Source of the DNA: Marvinbryantia sp964455335
GTDB lineage: Bacteria; Bacillota; Clostridia; Lachnospirales; Lachnospiraceae
NCBI GenBank assembly: GCA_964455335.1
Contig: CAYVVW010000121.1
Span: 1 to 6,261 of the forward strand
Length of the DNA: 6,261 nucleotides
Direction of reading: 5' to 3'
Translations under genes and position numbers: made by a program
Shown: positions 1 to 3,170 of the stretch, in pieces
Layout of the letters: each line of letters starts with the position of its first letter
Numbering within the stretch: position 1 is the stretch's first letter
The notes under the pieces: model-generated
What the model was told of the DNA's origin: nothing
The model's database searches: none
What the model saw: the letters and a program-made list of their open reading frames with translations, nothing else

Positions 1-2
1 TA

Positions 3-428
3 AGGGGCGACTACCACGAGCAAAAAGAGAACTACGACCTGATGTCTGTCGTGGTAATGCGGCTTGGGAGAAAAGGGGAAAACAGCGAGGACAATGCCAT
101 CCGGCTGCTGAGCAAGCTGTTTTCCACGGAACTGGGATATGAGAAAAAACTGGGCGCGCTGCAGGACGAGTTCCACATCGGCGTGACAAAGGAAATCAGC
201 AAGGAGGTGCTGGACGTGTGCAACTTAAGTACGGGCGTGTTCAATAAGGGCATGCAAAAAGGCATGCAAGATGGCATGCAAAGGGGAGAGATGAAAAAAG
301 CGGAGGAGACGGCTTACGAGCTTCAGAAAATGGGTCTAACGGTAGAAAATATTGCCAAGGCGGTCAAGGTGAGCGTGGACGTGGTGAAAAACTGGCTCTC
401 AGAGCCGCAGGCGACACCCACGAAATAG
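3..428 (+). CDS. Rpn-family PD-(D/E)XK nuclease / putative transposase, C-terminal part (5' end outside window)
   Basis: The reading frame is open from the left edge to a TAG at 426-428, so only about 141 C-terminal residues are visible. The nuclease core lies outside the window. The first visible Met codon (42) sits in the conserved stretch YDLMSVVVMRLG, so it is unlikely to be the true start. What is seen matches the tail of Clostridial Rpn-family (recombination-promoting nuclease/putative transposase) proteins: the EEFHI-like segment (here DEFHIGVTKEI), the CNLS motif, a Gly-rich GMQ repeat, then a helix-turn-helix-like tail (GLTVENIAKAVKVSVDVVKNWL). Members are DNA endonucleases linked to RecA-independent recombination and, in E. 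coli, to toxicity and phage defence. No terminator is visible after the stop, and the zinc-ribbon gene begins 32 bp downstream, so the two may be co-transcribed. Family assignment is recognition by eye; activity cannot be judged without the N-terminus. Confidence 0.8.
   Translation, partial: RGDYHEQKENYDLMSVVVMRLGRKGENSEDNAIRLLSKLFSTELGYEKKLGALQDEFHIGVTKEISKEVLDVCNLSTGVFNKGMQKGMQDGMQRGEMKKAEETAYELQKMGLTVENIAKAVKVSVDVVKNWLSEPQATPTK
216..428 (+). CDS. Possible internal small ORF of the rpn gene (RpnS-like C-terminal product)
   Basis: Inside the nuclease gene, AAGGAGG at 201-207 stands 8 nt before an in-frame GTG at 216. Initiation there would give a 70-residue protein made of the CNLS segment, the GMQ repeats and the helix-turn-helix-like tail, without the nuclease domain. 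In E. coli, rpn genes are known to make a C-terminal small protein from an internal start that blocks the full-length toxic nuclease. Here only the signal and frame are seen. The AAG GAG codons could equally be there for coding reasons, so this is a hypothesis and not a called gene. Confidence 0.2.
   Translation: MCNLSTGVFNKGMQKGMQDGMQRGEMKKAEETAYELQKMGLTVENIAKAVKVSVDVVKNWLSEPQATPTK
249..284 (+). repeat. Three tandem 12-bp repeats coding GMQ-K/D/R
   Basis: Units at 249-260, 261-272 and 273-284 each begin GGCATGCAA and vary only in the last three bases, encoding GMQK, GMQD and GMQR. The unit is a multiple of three, so copy changes would alter linker length without a frameshift. Similar G-(M/I)-x-(K/R) repeats are usual in the C-terminal linker of Rpn-family proteins. 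Confidence 0.85.
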
Positions 429-448
429 TCGGGCAGAACCAACGAACT

Positions 449-453
449 GGAGG
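449..453 (+). promoter_or_regulatory. Ribosome binding site deciding the zinc-ribbon start
   Basis: GGAGG lies 7 nt before ATG 461 but only 1 nt before ATG 455, which favours the downstream start. Confidence 0.65.
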
Positions 454-460
454 GATGCAT

Positions 461-1009
461 ATGCAACTTACAGAGATGAAGTGCCCGCGTTGCGGCGCAG
501 TTTTGGAGATCGATCCAGAGGAAGAACAAGTCACATGCGAGTTTTGCGGTGCCCGTTTTTTCTTTGACAATGGGATACAGTCGGTCAAGGTTGACAATGC
601 CGAGGAGGCCGGCTATCAGTTCGAACGTGGCCGGCAACGTGCGCGAGAGGAGCGGGAACGCGAGCGTGAACGCCAGAGAATCCTCGCGCAAAGGGCGCAG
701 GAGCGAAAGAATGTGCCGAAAGTCGATCGGCCGTCGTGGGAGGCACAAGGGCAAAATAACGCGGGATTCCGCTGGCAAGGCGAAGAACCAAAGCCTACGC
801 CAAGTCCGCAGGCATCGTCCGGCGAAACCTGGCGCGAAATGTCCGGAGGCAGAAAGTTCTTTTGGGTGATGGTGGTCATCATTGTCGTATGCATTCTCTT
901 TGGGGCGCGGTCGTGCCAACTCGACGTTGGCGCGAAGGAATGCTCAATTGTAATACCCGACAAATCCCTGCTGGCCGTTGACGTTGTAAATGCCGCAGAT
1001 GTCGGCTGA
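461..1009 (+). CDS. Zinc-ribbon single-pass membrane protein, function unknown
   Basis: The product has 182 residues. Residues 8-29 form a zinc ribbon with two CxxC pairs (C8-P-R-C11 and C26-E-F-C29). Residues about 48-83 are a highly charged Arg/Glu stretch likely to be a helix or coiled coil. A Pro/Gln/Ser-rich linker follows, then one hydrophobic helix (about 133-149, FFWVMVVIIVVCILFGA). No signal peptide is seen, so the zinc ribbon is probably cytoplasmic. The start at 461 is chosen because GGAGG (449-453) is 7 nt upstream. The in-frame ATG at 455 is almost touching it. The last 22 residues are read antisense through the end of the convergent YARHG gene, which suggests the original C-terminus was replaced or extended. 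Codon bias and the intact ribbon support a real gene; its role is unknown. Confidence 0.7.
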   Translation: MQLTEMKCPRCGAVLEIDPEEEQVTCEFCGARFFFDNGIQSVKVDNAEEAGYQFERGRQRAREERERERERQRILAQRAQERKNVPKVDRPSWEAQGQNNAGFRWQGEEPKPTPSPQASSGETWREMSGGRKFFWVMVVIIVVCILFGARSCQLDVGAKECSIVIPDKSLLAVDVVNAADVG

Positions 1010-2479
1010 AAGTTCGGCGGATGTCGGGCGCGGATAGAGCCAATTTTGAAATCCCTCCGCCACTTCCGACATTGGGGTGCCGGGCAGGTAGATGAGAAAA
1101 ATCTCCCCATCATCCATGCCATAGGGTTCGGAGTAAATGTAGCGGACCCCGTCCTCTACATAGGTTTCTTCGGGGATCCCATCTGTCTCGATGGTTTCCA
1201 ATTTCATGGAATAAATGTGGTCGTCGTGTTTCGCGAGGGAGGAAAAAGTCCCATGGAAATCGCAAATATACACGCTCCCGTTGGGGTATCCCTCGTCCGT
1301 TGCGCCCATTTCCGAGTCGTGGTATTGCCCGATGAAGCTCCCGTCCGAGGAGATCTGAAGCGTGGTGCCCCATGCGCCCACTCCGCTGGAGAACACGAAC
1401 GTATCTGGGAGTCCCTGAAAAAAGCTGGCGGGGTCTTCCACTGGCTCGGCGGCTGCTTGCGAAATGAGAGGAACAGCAGGGGCGGGCAATGCGGCCTCCA
1501 CATCGCTGATCAAGTTGATGTTTGCCCATTCCAGGTCGCTTAAGATGTCGAACTGGATCTCCGTGAATGCGTCTGCAGAATATTGCGGCGCATACCAGGG
1601 TTTTGTGTCGAAATATTGCTGGAGCTCTGGGGTCTTGAATTGCCGGCCATGCCGCGCAAAGATTTCATTTCGCGCAATCAGCAATGCCTGCGCGCTCATT
1701 CCTTGGAGGACATCTGGGGACAGAGGTTCCTGGCTGCTGTTTGGCAGTACAAAATCCGTATTGCCCGCGCCGTCCGGGCGGGAAAGGCTCATGCCCAGCT
1801 CTGACTTGGTCAGCGCACAGGCCGCGAGGAGGGATGACGCGTCTTTCACATAATTCATCCCATAGTACACATTTTGTTTTTCCCAGGCAGTCTGCTCCGC
1901 AATCCAGCGATTTTCCGGTACAGCCTCGCCGTCGATGCGATAGGACAGCGTGCCATCATCCTCTGGATCTGCCAAGGCCTCCCGCACCAGGCCGAAACCG
2001 CTGGGGCCATATCCATAGTAGTAATTGTACGAGAAAGAATCAGAACCCCCGCTTTGCACATACCAATTCTCGTTGTATTGTGCAAGAACCAGGGTTTGCG
2101 TTCCGCCGTCCGTGCCATACAGATCACCAGTGCCGAGTTTGGACGGCAACCCACTGTCAAGGGACCATGCTTCCCAGACAAAATCCCCCACATAGGGCGT
2201 GCCTCTTTCCAATTGCTGATTGTACACCAGCAAAAGCTCTTCCGTGCCATTTTGGTCAAAGTCCAGCAACTTGGTGTAACACAGGCCTTCCATGACATTG
2301 CAATAATCTTGTTCCCACAGATAGGCAGAGCCATAGGTTTCCTCATATTGCGTGATCAGATCTGAAAAAGAGGATGGCACCTTTTCTCGGGCAGATTCCT
2401 CGGCAAAAACAGGGTAGCTGGCCAAAAGCACCGCCACAAAAAAGATACCCAATTGTTGGAATTTCGTGTGTAACTTCAT
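944..2479 (-). CDS. Secreted YARHG-domain protein
   Basis: The product has 511 residues. It starts with a signal peptide: basic MKLHTKFQQ, hydrophobic core about 10-20, likely signal peptidase I cleavage after VFA (A26), and no lipobox. Residues 73-81 (DFDQNGTEE) form a DxDxNG calcium-loop-like motif of the type in FG-GAP-like repeats, and 150-163 is Tyr/Gly-rich. The YARHG domain spans about 252-324, with core IARNEIFARHG near 268-278 (first Tyr replaced by Phe) and the conserved PWY at 294-296. The C-terminal region (about 357-511) has the W-G-T-x-L...DGSF.GxYHDSEMG pattern seen in other Firmicute YARHG proteins, suggesting a beta-rich extracytoplasmic domain. Start: AAAGGAG (2490-2496, minus strand) is 10 nt before ATG. 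The gene diverges from the copper operon and converges on the zinc-ribbon gene. YARHG function is unknown; a cell-surface role is inferred. Confidence 0.85.
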   Translation of the reverse strand: MKLHTKFQQLGIFFVAVLLASYPVFAEESAREKVPSSFSDLITQYEETYGSAYLWEQDYCNVMEGLCYTKLLDFDQNGTEELLLVYNQQLERGTPYVGDFVWEAWSLDSGLPSKLGTGDLYGTDGGTQTLVLAQYNENWYVQSGGSDSFSYNYYYGYGPSGFGLVREALADPEDDGTLSYRIDGEAVPENRWIAEQTAWEKQNVYYGMNYVKDASSLLAACALTKSELGMSLSRPDGAGNTDFVLPNSSQEPLSPDVLQGMSAQALLIARNEIFARHGRQFKTPELQQYFDTKPWYAPQYSADAFTEIQFDILSDLEWANINLISDVEAALPAPAVPLISQAAAEPVEDPASFFQGLPDTFVFSSGVGAWGTTLQISSDGSFIGQYHDSEMGATDEGYPNGSVYICDFHGTFSSLAKHDDHIYSMKLETIETDGIPEETYVEDGVRYIYSEPYGMDDGEIFLIYLPGTPMSEVAEGFQNWLYPRPTSAELSADICGIYNVNGQQGFVGYYN

Positions 2480-2561
2480 AGCACATCAGCTCCTTTCTCG
2501 TAATTTCGCAATCTCGACGCATCTCATGATGCCGCGGTAAAAATACGCCAATCCTACCATG

Positions 2562-2578
2562 ACATCATCTTGTGATGT
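2562..2578. repeat. Small inverted repeat in the YARHG leader
   Basis: ACATCA (2562-2567) and TGATGT (2573-2578) are perfect arms around a 5-nt spacer. It lies between the candidate YARHG promoter and the gene, so it could be an operator or a small leader hairpin. The arms are short and chance is possible. Confidence 0.35.
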
Positions 2579-2626
2579 TATTGCAAAAAGATGCCATACA
2601 GAATGCTTTGTGCTCCCCATCACTTC

Positions 2627-2655
2627 ATTTTGAGGGATGGATCAAAAGTTGTCAA
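2627..2655 (-). promoter_or_regulatory. Candidate promoter for the YARHG gene
   Basis: On the minus strand a perfect TTGACA (2655-2650) is followed after 17 bp by CAAAAT (2632-2627), a 4/6 match to the -10 consensus. Transcription would start near 2620, leaving a leader of about 140 nt before the ATG at 2479. The weak -10 keeps confidence low. Confidence 0.35.
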
Positions 2656-2670
2656 GTCGAAATTTTCCCC

Positions 2671-2699
2671 TTGCAAAATACCCCGATAGGGTATATAAT
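2671..2699 (+). promoter_or_regulatory. Sigma-A-type promoter of the csoR-copA operon
   Basis: TTGCAA (2671-2676) and a perfect TATAAT (2694-2699) are separated by exactly 17 bp. Transcription should begin near 2706, giving a leader of about 125 nt. A CsoR operator fills the spacer, so repressor and RNA polymerase should exclude each other. Confidence 0.8.
2678..2694. promoter_or_regulatory. CsoR operator 1, in the promoter spacer
   Basis: ATACCCCGATAGGGTAT is an inverted repeat (ATACCC-N5-GGGTAT) of the G-tract/TA-ended form known for CsoR operators such as the one at B. subtilis copZA. It lies between the -35 and -10 boxes upstream of a CsoR gene, the expected position for autoregulation. 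Confidence 0.85.
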
Positions 2700-2712
2700 C
2701 CCCTCAGACGGG

Positions 2713-2727
2713 TACCCCTATGGGGTA
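2713..2727. promoter_or_regulatory. CsoR operator 2, just downstream of the transcription start
   Basis: TACCCC-TAT-GGGGTA is a perfect inverted repeat. Its centre (2720) lies 34 bp from that of operator 1 (2686), about three helical turns, so two CsoR tetramers could bind on nearly the same face. It falls at roughly +8 to +22 of the predicted transcript and could also fold as a small RNA hairpin. Confidence 0.8.
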
Positions 2728-2738
2728 TGCACACGTTG

Positions 2739-2805
2739 TATCGCAAACGACAAAACGATGTGCGCCTTCAAACGGCGAATGCTTTTGTCGTTTCGGATCG
2801 TTTGC
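2739..2805. repeat. Palindromic element in the csoR leader (copy A of operon-flanking repeat)
   Basis: AAACGACAAAA (2745-2755) pairs perfectly with TTTTGTCGTTT (2783-2793). The stem extends by ATC/GAT (2740-2742 with 2796-2798) across a 2x2 mismatch. The loop holds a nested CGCC/GGCG hairpin (2763-2766, 2774-2777). An alternative pairing, GCAAACGA (2743-2750) with TCGTTTGC (2798-2805), competes with the outer stem. The left arm TATCGCAAACGACAAA (2739-2754) matches 6018-6033 at 15 of 16 positions. No T-run follows, so it is not a classic terminator. Confidence 0.7.
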
Positions 2806-2831
2806 ATGCTTGCGGATGATGGGAGGGTTTT

Positions 2832-3161
2832 ATGATAGAGGGGAAAACGGCGCAAGTGGACGGGCACGGCCATGTCTGCTGCGCGAGGACGAAGGAGCGT
2901 TCGGACGAGGAATACAAAGATTTGGTGCACCGCCTCAACCGCATTGAGGGCCAGATCCGCGGGATTCGCAAGATGGTGGAAGGAAATGCGTATTGCCCGG
3001 ACATTTTGGTTCAGGTGAGCGCGGCCTCTGCGGCTTTGAACAGCTTCACCAAGGAGCTTCTCGCAAACCACATCAAGACCTGCGTGGTGGATGATTTGCT
3101 GGCGGGAAACGAGGGAACGGTGGATGAGCTGGTGGGCGTGCTGCAAAAGCTGATGCGTTAA
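2832..3161 (+). CDS. csoR: CsoR copper-sensing transcriptional repressor (DUF156 family)
   Basis: The product has 109 residues, the usual size for this all-helical tetrameric, cytoplasmic repressor that leaves DNA when it binds Cu(I). The family signature RLNRIEGQIRGI lies at 34-45. The Cu(I) ligands are present with family spacing: C55 (in NAYCPDIL), H80 and C84 (NHIKTC), equivalent to C45/H70/C74 of B. subtilis CsoR. Y54 next to the first Cys and E99 near the C-terminus match second-shell residues involved in allostery, the latter allowing a one-residue gap. This Cys-His-Cys set argues against the nickel (RcnR), formaldehyde (FrmR) and persulfide (CstR) relatives. The N-terminal tail carries an extra HGHVCC (H12, H14, C16, C17). 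Ribosome binding site GGGAGG (2821-2826) is 5 nt before ATG. The gene ends 9 nt before copA, so the two form an operon controlled by the two operators upstream. Confidence 0.95.
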   Translation: MIEGKTAQVDGHGHVCCARTKERSDEEYKDLVHRLNRIEGQIRGIRKMVEGNAYCPDILVQVSAASAALNSFTKELLANHIKTCVVDDLLAGNEGTVDELVGVLQKLMR

Positions 3162-3166
3162 AGGAG
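3160..3166 (+). promoter_or_regulatory. copA ribosome binding site overlapping the csoR stop
   Basis: AAAGGAG shares two bases with the csoR TAA and lies 4 nt before the GTG at 3171 (10 nt before the in-frame TTG at 3177). This suggests translational coupling. The ATG at 3167 is in another frame with a short ORF and is not the start. Confidence 0.7.
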
Positions 3167-3170
3167 ATGC

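Larger units (their letters stand above)
2480..2831. other. Divergent intergenic region between the YARHG gene and the copper operon
   Basis: This 352-bp stretch has no convincing gene. It holds, left to right, the YARHG ribosome binding site, a 17-nt inverted repeat, a candidate leftward promoter, the copper promoter with two CsoR operators, the palindromic leader element and the csoR ribosome binding site. The two -35 boxes lie back to back, 15 bp apart. Confidence 0.8.

Noticed and set aside
394..406. Inverted repeat GGCTCT-C-AGAGCC near the rpn stop, as a terminator
   Set aside because: One-base loop, inside the coding sequence, and no T-run after it.
455..460. ATG at 455 as the zinc-ribbon start
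   Set aside because: Only 1 nt separates it from GGAGG; ATG 461 has proper 7-nt spacing.
323..1122. Minus-strand open frames opposite the rpn tail and zinc-ribbon gene
   Set aside because: Composition is Arg/Pro/Leu-rich and without recognisable motifs, while the plus strand carries clear zinc-ribbon and Rpn features.
2572..2835. Plus-strand open frame across the copper promoter region
   Set aside because: It spans the promoter and both operators, has no ribosome binding site and no family resemblance.
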